Source: Liolophura sinensis (Eukaryota > Mollusca > Polyplacophora > Chitonida > Chitonidae). Taken from it: DNA of 64,000 nucleotides. Shown here piece after piece: positions 31,960 to 45,200 of this stretch (positions within the stretch are counted from its first letter, which is position 1; every line of letters starts with the position of its first letter). The translations under genes and the position numbers were made by a program. The notes beneath the pieces were generated by a model. It searched no databases. It was not told the DNA's origin and was given only the letters and a program-made list of their open reading frames with translations. The DNA lies in the NCBI RefSeq assembly GCF_032854445.1, contig NC_088295.1:80768644-80832643 (forward strand). The letters are read 5' to 3'.

Positions 31960-34366
31960 CTGAAACCAGAAACAATAGCGCATTAAATAATATTGGTAAG
32001 GCGGATATATAGGTGTTTTGTCACAGAGCAGTTCATCATAAACAGGAACACTTATACTAGTATACATATGCATCTGATCAGATCGAAAAAAATTCATTTG
32101 TGCCGACCGCTAACTATTAGCCAACGACGCCGAGGCAAGTAAGTGTCTAATACGTGGCGAGATTTTGTGTAAACCCATCTTTGATAACAGGTTAAATTTT
32201 CCACCCAAACACGCAGTCCCCTTTAAAGCAGTGAGACATTCTTGAGTACAGTGTAAAAACTACTACAATATAGCTTCATCATTTTACATCTTAATTTACA
32301 GGTTGTTTTGACCATGCAGTCTCATTCCATCAACATTAATGTCAACAGCACGGAAAGTAATACTGCTCATTCCTCCTGAAAAGCTCGGTCGGTCTCCGAA
32401 AGCTTTTCTTTCCTGCATGTATTATATGTAATCAATGCAAATCGTGTCTGAATTAATTTGGGCCTCACTTTAAAATGTTGGTACTAGAAAATATATACCC
32501 TACATAACATAGGCCTACGGTACAGACTTGAAGAGTTCGTGTTTTGTTTTGTTTTTTCTTTATTTGTTTATTAAATTTTTTGGAGGGGGGGGGGTGTTAA
32601 ACAGTTATTGTGGGGAAACCAATAACCAATCAGAATCAACGAAGTCGTTAAATTATGCACAGAACAAACAGGTTTTCTAATTTGATGTGAGGCTATAAAA
32701 CAAGACTCTGCACATTTTTTTAACAATTCGAACAGTATTTGATAAGTTATTGCACTGAAACCAGCAGAGGCTAGCTGCATATTATAAGAGTTTTTCGGGA
32801 TCGCGAGTCCTGACAGATTAACGAGAAGTTGAAGTTGTGACTGTCTAACGATCAGTTTTCTTGATCCACTAATACGCAGCTTGCCGACTTACCTTGACGT
32901 GGTCAAACATTTCATCATAACGGCAATCCTGATTCCACAGCTCTCCCACTTCCTGCTCAGGTAGAAAATTGAACAGAATTGACAATGGGGGACCAAAAGG
33001 CTCAAAGTTGAAAGATTTACACCTGCCGAGACTTCCCATTCCGTTGCAATATGCACAGAAGTAATTTTTAAATGTTACACCCTGAAACTCCAGAGGCTGT
33101 AAAATCAAACGACAGGCGTGTTCAATACCTGAGCGGTAGTCATCGACGTCCCACATTCCTGTAACATTGCATCTGGACACCATGTCTGCCTCACTGCCTG
33201 TACATTCATGGACTCGATTTTGCGGTTGAAATCGCAAACCACAATAACTCTCGTTTCGTATTAAAGTCATCAGTTCGCCTAACGTTGTTACATACGAGGT
33301 GTCTACTACAGCGTTACAGAACGGCTCTGTCAGCCAGTCCTTCGTGTCGTTCACGCTATGACATTGCGCACAGAAAATGTTACGGAAGTGTAACTGCGCC
33401 TGTGCAGAGTACACTGGACGGTTTTCCTCTATACTGTTTTCATTCGGATTTTCACACTTTTTCCTCGTCTTCTCTCCAATGGATGAACCATGTGGACACG
33501 TAGTCATCATCAGATACCTGACAGAAATAAATAAAACATAGTTTCTAGACCAAACAGAAGAAAATTTACTTGATAAACAGAACACAGTCTGAGATTAACC
33601 GACATAAGTTAGCCTGATAGTTGTAAACAAAAATATAGACATCTAACGAAAATATGGATGTTGTGAATAATAAATTCTTAAATCACCGTTTTAATTCAAA
33701 CTGGAAGGAAGCTCACAATTACCATTGTTCTGTTGATCCCATACTTGTGATAAAGGAGCTAGATATGCAGTGAATACCCTCCATCGGTGTCTGCAAACTG
33801 TTTGTCACCAACAACTCCGGGCAGCAGTCTCCGTATATTGAACAATCGTCCACACAAGAACATTTGGGACAATCAGCATAGGCACATTTTGTGTTTGTTG
33901 TGCACATGGACTTTGATGCGCACACGATTTCCGACCACGCTTTGATGCTAGGCAAGGTACCATTATCGTCCTGAAACGGTGGCAATATCGAAGTGTACAG
34001 GAGCGGAGCACCACGTGGAACTCGTCTTTTCAGGAACACAGTCTCGTTATGCATAACATTGTTAGAAGTCATGTCATACCCGTTATCATATGGAACGTCA
34101 ACATTTGTAAAGCTTTCAAGACGGTTATTCTTTGAACGTCCCATGAATACACTGAACATAGTAAGCCTACTATTCACAAATCTGTTCTCCGTTGGTGGCA
34201 TCGTTAAGACTATGTTCTCCTGAATCGGTGAACTCTGGTCGTCAGCAATCACAGTTTCAATTCTGACCTTAGGAGGTGTCTTTTCGCCCGCGATGCCAAC
34301 AGCACACAGCAGCATTAGACATGTGGTGATTGCCATGACGTTACGAGTCTGAATAATTTTCATCAA
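30310..34366 (-). CDS. R3: somatomedin-B / Methuselah-like seven-helix receptor, intact
   Basis: Three exons on the minus strand (34366-33723, 33517-32893, 31959-30310) join in phases 2 and 0 to 972 residues without a break. The N-terminus has a clear signal peptide (AITTCLMLLCAVGIAGE), then a low-complexity stalk, the ten-cysteine somatomedin-B module, the twin-motif cysteine-rich module, the ectodomain and seven helices (about exon-3 residues 263-510), and a Ser-rich tail of about 35 residues. Same plan as R2 but much diverged, so the duplication is old. Probable plasma-membrane receptor; coupling and ligand unknown. No GPS motif is seen. A TATA-like site lies about 80 bp upstream of the start. 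Confidence 0.88.
32893..33517 (-). CDS. R3 exon 2: twin-motif cysteine-rich module
   Basis: 208 residues between acceptor TTTCTGTCAG (33518) and donor TCAAG/GTAAGT (32893). The framing motifs are FRNIFCAQCHSV and FKNYFCAYCNGM, with inner VSRCNVTGMW and ACRLILQP. N-glycosylation sequons occur (RNES, CNVTG). Confidence 0.88.
33723..34366 (-). CDS. R3 exon 1: signal peptide, stalk, somatomedin-B module
   Basis: The ATG at 34366 precedes a typical hydrophobic signal core. The module has IVCASKSMC, TKCAYADCPKCSCVDDC and YGDCCPEL, and a final IHC: ten cysteines, the same spacing class as the other copies. The donor CAATG/GTAATT at 33723/33722 leaves phase 2. Confidence 0.88.
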
Positions 34367-34444
34367 ACCATAACGGTAACAGGACCCGCTTGTGACACTA
34401 GTTGTGACAGTATAACTCTCGGTATAGTGTCCTTCGTGACACGT

Positions 34445-34454
34445 CTTATATATA
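34445..34454 (-). promoter_or_regulatory. Candidate TATA box of R3
   Basis: Minus-strand TATATATAAG lies 79 bp upstream of the R3 start codon, the strongest TATA-like site near any receptor start here. Confidence 0.5.
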
Positions 34455-35480
34455 GCCTTAAACTTAAATAATGCTAATGTACGTTGATTACACCCGTATT
34501 TACCTAATATGTCAAACCCCCCATGTTTACAGGAAGTTGAGATCTTTTTATGGGCTTGATTTGCTCTTTAGTTTATGATTTTGGTTTGATGACTATGAGT
34601 CTCACGTATGACTTAACACATAAACAATGTAACAGCGTTTTAGAGTTTTCTTTCCTGACAAACAGACTGTTTCGCTATGCACTCATTCACTTGTCCATGT
34701 ATGCCAGTTTGTCCATTATCACAGTATGCATAGTAGCTTTTAGCTAGTTATTGTGAATAAAGCTTCGTCCAGGCGGAATGACCAAACTCCAGGTTACCGT
34801 GACATTAGGCATGATACTCAAAATCTCGAGACAATATCAGTGAACAAAGGTCAACTGATATTCAAGCACTAATTCAAGGTATCCCTAGATTTTAAGAATA
34901 GATCTAACTCTTTCTTTCATTACAAAATCCACTTGGTAACTCGATATACCATAGCATTAGGATCTTAGATTTGTTTGTAAGTAATGAGATTTTATGATAT
35001 AACAAATGTATCCACACACTGCAACTTCGTGATTACAAATTGTATTAACATCTGGAAAGCAGTTTGAAATAACACAATTTATAACAAATAATATCGAATA
35101 AATATATCCGGGCTGGGATCATTGGGTTACATTATTGTCTCATGATAATTTAAATGCTACATATAATTATTTTAAAAATTATCGCTGTTTCATGTTGTCA
35201 AAAAAGTGACAATTTCTAGTTCAAAATTGGTTTTTAAATGTGTTGAAATGGGATAAAGGTGCGATTTTTTCTCACTGGTATTCTTTCGGGCTGATAGGTA
35301 ATGGCAACCAGATAAAAATGTGGCATATAAACCAGGCAGAATTTGGTAAAAATCAGTTTTATAAATTTCCTGGCTACAGTCTATACTGGTAGAGCTACTT
35401 TAGAAATTAATATATATTGTAGTAGTGTCAGAAAGAAACTGAAGATGGTCAGCAAATTATCTACTAAAAGACTAAATAAC
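34455..35480. other. Spacer upstream of R3, nothing recognised
   Basis: AT-rich; no gene or repeat identified apart from the tandem repeat that follows. Confidence 0.5.
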
Positions 35481-35486
35481 ATTTAA

Positions 35487-35698
35487 TCATGTATATAACA
35501 ACACACGACTGCGTCACACAATGAATGATCGACTCCCCGACACTGATCATTTACTCACGTATATGACAACACACGACTGCGTCACGCAATGAATGATCGA
35601 CTCACCGACAGTGATCATTTACTCACGTATATAACAACACACGACTGCGTCACGCAATGAATGATCGACTCCCCGACACTGATCATTTACTCACTCAC
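35487..35698 (+). repeat. 68-bp tandem repeat, three copies
   Basis: The unit includes GTATATAACAACACACGACT, GCGTCACGCAATGAATGATC and CCCGACACTGATCATTTACT. The three copies differ at a handful of bases, so expansion is recent. Confidence 0.92.
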
Positions 35699-38600
35699 GG
35701 CACTGCGTAGTCTGCTGTGATATTTGTACTGTTGTATGACTTCTAAGAATATAACGCCAAAATTTAAAAAATAATTTGAGTAAAGTAATTCAGTAATCTA
35801 TGTAAAAGAAAGCAATTGTAAGAGTGCCAAGAGACACTGGTAGCAAACTATCACAAATTGCAAATTTTATTCTGGCAATTTGTAATAACTGCTTAGAAAT
35901 TTGAACCCCTAGAATAGCCTTTTGTAACAATGCATTCTAAACTGAAAGATGAGATCATTGATAATAATGATGGAAACTCCATGCAGAAATACATTGAAAG
36001 AATTATCAGATGTAAATAACACATTAGTGAAATGCATATGTCAAGCGAACCAAATAATAAAACCTATTCATAAATGGATGGGTTGGCGGGACTTCAGAAG
36101 TAAGCACGTCCCGATGCACAAGATGACTGTAGCTTTGACCTCTATAAAAGTCGCATGGGACTATGACCCATATAGTTTATTTCGGAAAATAAATACACAA
36201 TAACTGTTGTATTATAATAAAGCTATGTAAACAACCAATGTTGGTCACAAAAATAATTGTACTGCATTGTTGCTTGATGTAACAACTGTTACTGAGAGAA
36301 GGGCGGACAAATGTTCTGAGAAATTGGGCTACAGATCCTACTACTTCTAGAGTTGCAGCTGACACATAATTTTGATAACAGCTTCCCAGCTTTTGCTTGT
36401 CACCAAAGCGCTATATATCATACCAAACCTACGATAACCAATCGTCAACCATAACTCAAATTCCATGCAGTTCAGTCATCGGAAGACACATTTTCAAAAC
36501 AACATTTCAGTACAAATCAGCAGCGAATTAAGAAAGCATATAATGTACGAAATTATGACTTAGTCACGTAAACACTTAGCCCAGTTATAGAGAGCTGGAC
36601 CTGAACTCCGAACTATACTGATCGTTGTCACGAATGGCACAATGGGAAAACGAGCTAGCGCAAGCCGAGTAGTGTATGCCAAGTTTCAGCTTGATCATAC
36701 GTGGATCAACCTGTGTGACAACTTATCTCCCACATTCCCCTTCAAAACACTATATACAGCCCCACAGATCGTAAAGTGCAGGCTTGTTATTTACGTAATA
36801 ATAACTGATACGCTATCCATTGTATAAATACATAATAAACGGCTTTGAATGTGTTTGGATATAGACTGACGATACAGCCAGGTTTCAACTTGTTCCCTCC
36901 CTCTGCATATGTAAAATGCTTTGGAGTGAATTTATTTATTTGCTTACTCATTTCAAAAACTGATTATTCCATGAGACGAACTGTGTGCAATTAGAACGAC
37001 AACATAGAGAATCAGTACCATTTCTCAATGATGTAAAACCAAACATATACCATCACTTCATTAGCCCACATTCATATTAATTCATTGGAGTTCAGGATCT
37101 CAAAAATAAACCACTCCTCAAAAGGTTTTTCACTAAAGTTGAAGCTTTAGCGAAATATGCGCGTGACAAAAACGTCCTTTGATCACCTGACAAGGTTTAA
37201 ATAATGATCATAATCTTCGTAATTTAGCAACATTTAATTTTGTGTTGGCGAGATACAGGGTGCAGTGTACTGGGTTTGTATCCACCCACTTGTTCCCTTG
37301 ATGTCGTCCCCATTTAACTGATAATGTCCATCGCCCGATTATCTACGTGTAGATGGCAACATAGCTTTAATGTGGCGTGCATTAACTAATTGTTGTGGAC
37401 ACTTTCTGTCCTTTCGCCTATTCTCCAGGGAGCTCACCTGACGCACGAGTGAATGGTCATGGGCTTTAGCCTCGTGTAGTTTTAAGGTTAATGCAAACAA
37501 ATGGCTGCCACATTAAGCTAAACATTATCACTAACCTATCTCTTCAATCTACCCATTCATAACTAAATACCTGTATGGTTAGTTAGCTTCAGTTAATCCC
37601 AACATTCAGTATGGTATTATTGATTTTTGGGAATAGTTTGAGCCATCTCAGTCGCGATCTTTGGCTCTTTTCATTTAGTGGCTATTGAATTTTGTTGGTT
37701 AACAGACATTAGAAAAAAAAGCTGAAAAAGTACGACTTGAAAGTTTCAGCTTGATATCTTGGCACAGAGAGTTTCACTGGTTATATGTTAAACATGATGG
37801 GATTGTTAATTTTGTTTGCGGGATTACTAAGCGGAAGTTATCCTTAGTGGATTTTGAACTTTTCATTTAGTAAAAAATATACGTATGAATGGGTGTCAAA
37901 TGGTGTCACCAGTTTCGATGCCTTTGCTAACAAACATTCCGTGTCAATATGTTTACAGGTGATAGATAAATTAAGGGAAAAGCCACAGAAAACTAGCGTA
38001 AGTGAACGTCTGTCTGGTTTCGGTAGTATTTGTAATCATCGTGTATGTACGTTGTTATACAAAGACCCTTAACATGTTCAGATAAAATAGTAGAAGAAAA
38101 GTTCGTCGTCTGAACAATACATGAAATGATACATACTGACACCATCTGTCACAGAGCTACTGAAGTTAGCCGCCACCATTTTGCAAGAGATGAGTACATG
38201 AGAAGGTTTAATGTGAACAGAAAGGTAACAAAAAACAAATATCTGAATTTTAGGAGCCATTTAAGAGGTTGCACTGATTTAGGTTCTGAATTTCTACTTC
38301 GTATCAACTTTGTACCTTTTGTTTGTTTGGTTTTGTTAGATTGCAACCAAACAATACCAGTTGTTCAGAATTCGTAGGTCAGGTTTGACTATGAAGCAGA
38401 TAACGTCGTTAGTTACTGGTAAGCGCTCTGTTAAAAGGTAACTATAAGTATAAGAGACTTTTCTGAAATACCTGTTGTACAAAGTAACGTTGTAGGTCTA
38501 CTAAGAAATCGACATTCGTGGCAGTAGACTCAAAGAAAGAACTACATTCACAGACCAATGCATAAATGATAACAACAACAAGAACATGGGGTCTCAGGTT

Positions 38601-38968
38601 TTAAACGGAAAAGCCTGGAGAGGTTAACAGCCTGTCCTGGAAGAGAAATTTAGGCTTAGGGAATTCAGGAGAGCCAACCGTTAAATGTACTTCATATTAA
38701 TTTTGAGAAGTATTAAGGCGAACATGAACAATTCATCAATGTCCAGTCAGAATAATTGGGATACCAATTATTAAAATAATATTAATATTAAATCAAAATA
38801 ATATTAATTTTAATAATGTTAATAATTAAATAATATATTTAATATATTCATATTGATATAATATTGATTATTAAATATTAATCAGAATACGATAGGAACT
38901 TTGCACCTGCATGGAATTTACTCTGGATGTTAGATGTGACTGTCTTACAGTTCCTTAGGTGACCTCTG
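35699..38968. other. Long spacer between R3 and R4, nothing recognised
   Basis: Only short unconvincing frames. A strongly AT-rich patch of AATATTAATAATT character lies at about 38765-38885. Confidence 0.5.
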
Positions 38969-38969
38969 T

Positions 38970-39189
38970 GACCTCCGCTGCCTCAGTGGTTATCGTGCCA
39001 GGGCGCCACAATGGCCAAGAAGACTCTCATCAATACTCATGCTGGCTTCTTCTTCCGTCGTACGTGAAAATGTCCGTCAGCCACCTGTGGATGGTTTCTC
39101 CCGTGGGTTTCCTCCCACCATAATACTGACTGCCACCGTATAAGTGAAATATTCTTGAGCACGGTGTAAAACAGCAATAAATAAATAAA
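38970..39189 (+). repeat. SINE copy, near full length
   Basis: Diverged head (GACCTCCGCTGCCTCAGTGG), core GTATAAGTGAAATATTCTTG and AAATAAATAAA tail. Confidence 0.85.
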
Positions 39190-39489
39190 GTTCCACATCG
39201 TACGCACTGAGTGAAATTGTATTCAACACACTATTAGGATCTATTCGCTGTAAACCAGGTCGGCCCATTTCACCTCCATCAAAGTCTGGATCTACCTATA
39301 ACCGAGATAGCTAACACAAAGACAAACAGCCAGTGGTATTTTCCCTTTCTTGTTATTCGCATTAGCGGGTTTAAACCCTTGAACTTCTCTTCACTTTGTT
39401 GACACTTCTACTTGTACAATCTTATCTTCTAAGTAGATTCGTGTCCCTTTGCTGCAACCCTCTTGCAACAGCAATGTTAGGGCTCGCTT

Positions 39490-39735
39490 TTATGATTGAT
39501 TAATCAGTACTTAACGCCGTAGATTTATTCACGTATATTACGGCTGTTAGACTTATGGATGGAGGACCATGCCTGGAATAAGCTACAAATCTTCGCGAGG
39601 TACCTGACAAAGCTCTTCTCTTTAAGGTATGTCTGAAACAACGAGACCTGGATTCGAACCCGCAACCTCATTGGTCATAGGTTCGATACTCGCAGCAAGC
39701 GAGCGCTTTAACCAGCTGAGTTAGAATAACCCCTG
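39490..39735 (-). repeat. tRNA-derived SINE-like copy of a diverged subfamily
   Basis: The minus strand has a tRNA-like head: CAGCTGGTTAAAGCGCTCGC (A box) and GGGTTCGAATCCAGG (B box). The reverse-strand tail GATTGATTAATCAGTACTTA and TATTACGGC core echo the common SINE but are strongly changed. The lack of a cloverleaf argues against a functional tRNA gene. Confidence 0.6.
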
Positions 39736-40468
39736 TGAGCCTAGGTAAATAGCGATAGGATAGGATAGGTAAACACCACCATTTCATCTAATACTTTTCG
39801 TGTCAAGTTATCAAACTATCACTGCCCTTTGTTGTGTTATACACGTCTCCTAAACATTTGGTGAGTAACATGCATGAAACGTTATGCTAGCCCCACGTTG
39901 CATCACTGGTTGCAAGTATAAGGTCATTTTACTTGATTATATGTGTATAATAGTTTTTTATTCCGATTTTATTTATGACTTGCTATGACTTGCTATCGAC
40001 TAACTCTCGCAATATGACAGTTACTGCGTAGTAAGTAACTGTGGGAAAGTTCGTTAGCAAAAAGTCACCCCCAAGATACCCCGGTTTTGGGACTCTTTAT
40101 TTCAGACTTTATATACAATTAAAATGGAAGTCATTAATATTCTGAAATCTTGTCGGATTTAGACCTGACTTTACCTCCCAGTCTGACCTCTATCACAAAC
40201 AATACAATGCAAGATTTCACGTATTTGGATTCACTCGAGCAATTATCAAAAATAGCCATCAGTTACTTGACGGTAAATACAAACAAACACACGTTTTGAC
40301 TGTAACAAAGTTTTACTTGCAGTAAACGTAGCATGCCAGTAAACAGTGTGTGATATACAAAGGTGGTTTGTTGATTTTTAGAAAGGTAGGCAACCGCTTA
40401 ATCTATTTACGGGGGAATAGCCTAGTATATGTGTACCCAGGGTACTCTGCACAGCGCATTGAGAAGAT
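39736..40468. other. Region beyond the 3' end of R4, nothing recognised
   Basis: No gene found. A short GGATAGGATAGGATAGG run lies near 39755. Confidence 0.45.
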
Positions 40469-42239
40469 CTACTGGCCAGTTGCCCCGTGATTGTCTCTCC
40501 TCACACGAACTGGAGAATCAACCGGTGATGGGGTCACTGAGTTTAGGGTGTCCTGTGACAGGTATCGGACCATCGGCCTGGGGGAGGACATCGGAGTGGG
40601 TACATCTGTGGATGTGTCAGCACTGCTGAGCAGCTTCACCGGCAAGTTCTTCAAGCCAAAACTTAAAAACACGAACACTCCAATACTGCAATTGACGACA
40701 GTGAAGAGAAACCACATTCCCTGTACGTTAACAATCAGGGCGATAAACCCTAGGAGCCAGGAGAAGCCGAAAATGACGGATATCTTGAAATATAAAACAC
40801 TCTCCTTCCTTTTAGATTTGGAAGATTGACGAACATGAGCTCGTTCGCTATTTCTCAAAGATTTCACAATACGAAAGAACAGGTAAATGTTTATAATAAT
40901 GGTAAGAGAAACCGGTAAAACAAAACCAACGCCCAGATCCAATGCACTTGTCAGAAAGCACAAGGTGTGGTCTTTACCTATCAGCCGATCGGCATAACCA
41001 ATGCGTTCCAGGTTTGACATGCCACAATTGATAGCTATAACCAAAGCAATGAATAGCAAAGGCACACAGTGACTAAACATGACGTACACAGCAAATGATT
41101 TTGTCTTGTGAAAGGTTTTCAAAGGGTTGGCAAGCAACCAGTACATGTGATAGGCACAGACGACTTTCCAACAGAAGGTGGCCAGCCAGAAATAGTGTAT
41201 GATGATTCCCAGAGCCCGACATCCAGGTGTGGGCACCTTAGCTGTGGCACCTGTCAGGAAGAGAAGCTGGGCCAGAAAGAGATTTGCGAACAAAAATATG
41301 CTATTTTTACCAGGCAAGAACTTTTGGCGTCCTCTGACGATGTAAACAAGCATAGTGGCCGCCAAACATAGCAATGACAAAGCTGTACAGATAATGGTGA
41401 GCCAAACCTCAGCGTCGTCGGACTGGACCGATGTGAGGTTATTGTTGTCAGTCGGAGTGTGCATTTGTTGCTCTGAAGCACTTGTGTTTACACAGACCAG
41501 AACAGAGCTATTGTACCATGAGAAATCACCGGTCCTCAGTAGGTGACGACTTCCTTTCACGAGAATATTCCCATCGCTTGTTGTACTAAACTCTGTACTG
41601 TTAAGTTCTATCATGTCACATAGCAACAACTCATTCACAAGTATGTAAGATGATGTGTCTGTTCTGTACCTCACCGGCAAATCCATTAGTAGGCCGACTT
41701 CATCTACAAGCTGGAAGGTCACCTTGCGGACTATATCGAATGGGCCGTCGAGAGTTAAAGTTAAAGCATACTGTGGATTCATTGAGAGGCGCTGGTCACT
41801 CAGTCCTGAAAGCCACCTAACATCAAAGAATACTGAATTCACATCATTGGCGTCTTCATACCACCACCATCCCCTGTGACGAATATTTACAAGTTGTGTT
41901 TCTACTTCCTCTCGAGGGATTTGAACACCTACTAAAATAGAAAACTGCACGTCGATTTTGTACACTTGGGTGCTTAGGCTTTCATTAATTTGAATGAATG
42001 TAAATTCCAAATTTGTAACTGAAAAAAATGCTGGACGCTTCTACAACAACCCACTTGACATGATGCGAAAATTTCTGGGCAAAACGAGTCAGTTCAATGA
42101 CCATAACGCTTTCCTTGTTGCGTGGTGTAAATTCCGCATGGAGGATATAGCCCAAGCTTTTTGCAGATTGAATCAAATTAACGCATCTGTGGTTTTTCGC
42201 CATCTTCCCATAGGAACAGAATAGTTGTCGACAAGATGC
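40469..42239 (-). CDS. R4 exon 3: ectodomain and seven-helix domain (one slip)
   Basis: It starts ASCRQLFCSYGK after the acceptor TTTTATCAG. The frame slips at 42022-42028. It continues with VQFSILVGVQIPREEVE, VNELLLCDMIELNS and VLVCVNTS. Helices run from exon residue about 271 to 526, with LFANLFLAQLLFLTGATA, GCRALGIIIHYFWLATFCW, HTLCFLTS and FSWLLGFIAL. Close to R5 in this part. Confidence 0.8.
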
Positions 42240-45200
42240 CTGATAAAACAGAAAAAACGATTGCTTAAAATATTTTGGTTTCCATGAATGAGTCATTACT
42301 TAAGTCATTGAACTTCGTTCAGAAAATAAACCAAAACGCACCACTAAACGGTTATCTGTTCATAGGAGGCCAGTTTGCCAAGAGTCAAAACACGTTACAC
42401 AAGAATATATATTTACTGATTAACATGAAGAATTCTTGTTTTCGCTAAAGTAATAGCTGATTTGCTTTAACGTTTAATACGGTAAAACAGTTGGAAACCG
42501 AGATGTAAGTGATGTCCATACAGGTGTGACGAGGATAACTTACTGTAAATGGGTCATATACATAAGAACTCTTGCAAGATACGGTCGGTGTTTTTGAGCT
42601 CATGAGAGTTGTCGATCCTCGGGCGCCATGAAGATTAAATATAACAGAGAAAGGGGGTGCTTCCGGAAAAACGACAAAGTTTCCACAGGCATTGTTTACA
42701 TACAGTTCTACCCCATTACATTGTGCACAGAAAACATTTTGAAAGAATGGTTCATCATAAGATATAAAGCCATTATCTATCTGCTGTTTTGGAATGGGTT
42801 GTACAAACAGTGAGCAGGCTTCTTCCATGTTAGCGTCGTATTCTTGCCATTCTCCTGTAACGTTACACGTGTTGATGAGCTCGGCTGTGTGTTTACACTT
42901 CCGGCCTCCGTCGGCTTCCGGTGGGGTAAAATAGACCGCACAAAGGTCCTCACTGCGGAAAAAATCCAGCAGATGGCGTTGTGATGTCAGAGCAGGCACT
43001 TCCACCAAGGCGTCGCAAAAAGTATGGGTACCCCAGTACGTAAAATCCTGGACGTTGTGACAGAGGGCACAGTGTCGATTCTTGTAGTGGAAATGGGGTA
43101 GACAACGAGTAAACGGGGATATTCTCTTGGACATCGTCGGGGTGTGGGTTATGGCATTTGACCATGTGACTTAGTTGGGTGCTGGAAATGGTGGTAGCTT
43201 CAGGACAATTGCTTACCATTTTGTACCTGAAAGTAAATCGAGTGAAATGAAACAAAATCATTGAGAAGTTCCAACTCCACATCTTATACTATTTTAATTG
43301 TTACAGCTAGAAACAGATCTTATAAATAATGTATTACGTGTTTGAAAACTGAAACTATTGGGAAGTGGATATTTGATATAACAATATCTTGGTTTAAAGT
43401 TAACAATTTAACGTTCCCCAAAATACCAAAGGAGAAACGACTTAGCCCAGTCTTAATAGAGTCGATGGAAGATACAGTGGTCCACGAAAGCAGTAGAGAA
43501 TGTTGTAAACGTCCCGCATTGGGGAGGCGCAACTGGGGAGGAGCAGGTGGAGGTGTGTCTTTGAGTCTGCGCTCCTGCATGCGCGTGACTTCACACGTCA
43601 CGCGATGTACTCCCGGGTACTCCATTATTATTATTGGTGCTCCATTCCACAGGCCGCGTTCACAAGTGGACAAGCCGCTATTTGTCGAATTTTACGAATA
43701 TATAACAAACAGCTTTAATTCCGTTGTCATCCGACTTGTTGAATCCGACAAATCGCACAATGTGAACTTGACATAAACACTTGACATAAAAAATAAAACC
43801 TATCTCTGGTTTTATCAAAAATGATTTTATTTATTATCTACACTGTTCGATAACAAATCCACTACCAAAATAACAAACTGGCAAATACAACAAATATAAC
43901 CATAGAAATATGTGAGGAATGAACTTACTCATGATTGTTGCACCAGTACCCGAGTATCATTTGCGTATGTCACTCTTTGACAATATTATTATAAGTCAAA
44001 CAAATAGAGAAATTCCAATGCATGAGATACGCAATCATTTTTTCCAGACACGGATACAAGCCAGTCATCAAATTTTTAAACAGATGATGACATTATGACG
44101 TCATGCCGTCACCACTGAAACATGTGTAAGAGGGTAGTGAAAGCTTCACGCCATAGGTTTGCCTATAACGGCGCCCTACATTCTTGGGGGCCTCCGTGGC
44201 TCAGTTGGTTAGCGCGCTAGCGCAGCGTAATTACCCAGGAGTCTCTCACCAATGCGGTCGCTGTGAGTTGAAGTCCAGCTCATGCTGGCTTCCTCTCCGG
44301 CCGTACATGGGAAGGTCTGGCACCAACCTACGGATGGTCGTGGGTTTCCTCCGGCCTCTGCCCGGTTTCCTCCCACCATAAGGCTGACCGCCGTCGTATA
44401 AGTGAAATATTCTTGAATACGGCGTAAAACACCAATCAAATAGATAAATAAATAAAAACATTCTTGAGTAAGTTGATTTCTCTGACGGATTAGCACACAA
44501 AGTTATGGACTCAAAGGAATTCATTTTCAATTCTGGATTTCTCCTGTAAGAATTTAAGTTAAATTCCAAGTGATTGTAATATACAACAAGCACGTGTAAC
44601 GTCCAGCAAAAGATTGTACAACAAATTCTGTAGCAATCACTGTTTACCCCTATTTTCATTCCTGAAGGAAGAATCACAAATATCAAGCATGTAAACAGTC
44701 AATTCATTTGTTAGCAACAAGAGTAAAGAGTTTTATAATAGTGTTTAATTCTTCGTGTGATATAAACTGCCACGTGTATAGTCAGAGAACACAGGTACCA
44801 AATAATTACAAACACATGTTTGACGCAATTCTCTATAATCCATATTCATGCAGAGCACATTGCTCCTCAAGATGACACACACAGCATGTCCTTTTCATGT
44901 ACACATTCAGGTTAAAGTAATGACCGGCCAACCATCAGGAATCCTCAAAACAGCACATCTGAATAATTCCACACCAGTTTTTCTTTGTATGTAAAGTATG
45001 TACAGCCTAATGACAACATGAACGGTTTGAATCATCAAATAATACATGCGATGTTCTATGGGATAGTTGTTGTAGCTTTAAGGTAATTCCCATCATCGGA
45101 ACTAGTTATAATTATCTGAGCAGCCTTTGTGATGCTTTAGACTTTAGCCTAACATATATGTATGTATATAAAATGCCGGAAAATATAATATTCTTCATGC

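Noticed and set aside
32195-32270. SINE-like fragment in R3 intron 2 (ATTCTTGAGTACAGTGTAAA)
   Set aside because: Only about 20-25 bp match the core and the rest is unrelated, so I do not list it as a copy.
38765-38885. AT-rich patch as a replication origin or matrix attachment site
   Set aside because: Base composition alone does not support either function.
44187-44260. Possible tRNA gene (A-box and B-box-like parts)
   Set aside because: It is the head of a SINE whose core and tail follow; the cloverleaf is not intact and many copies exist.
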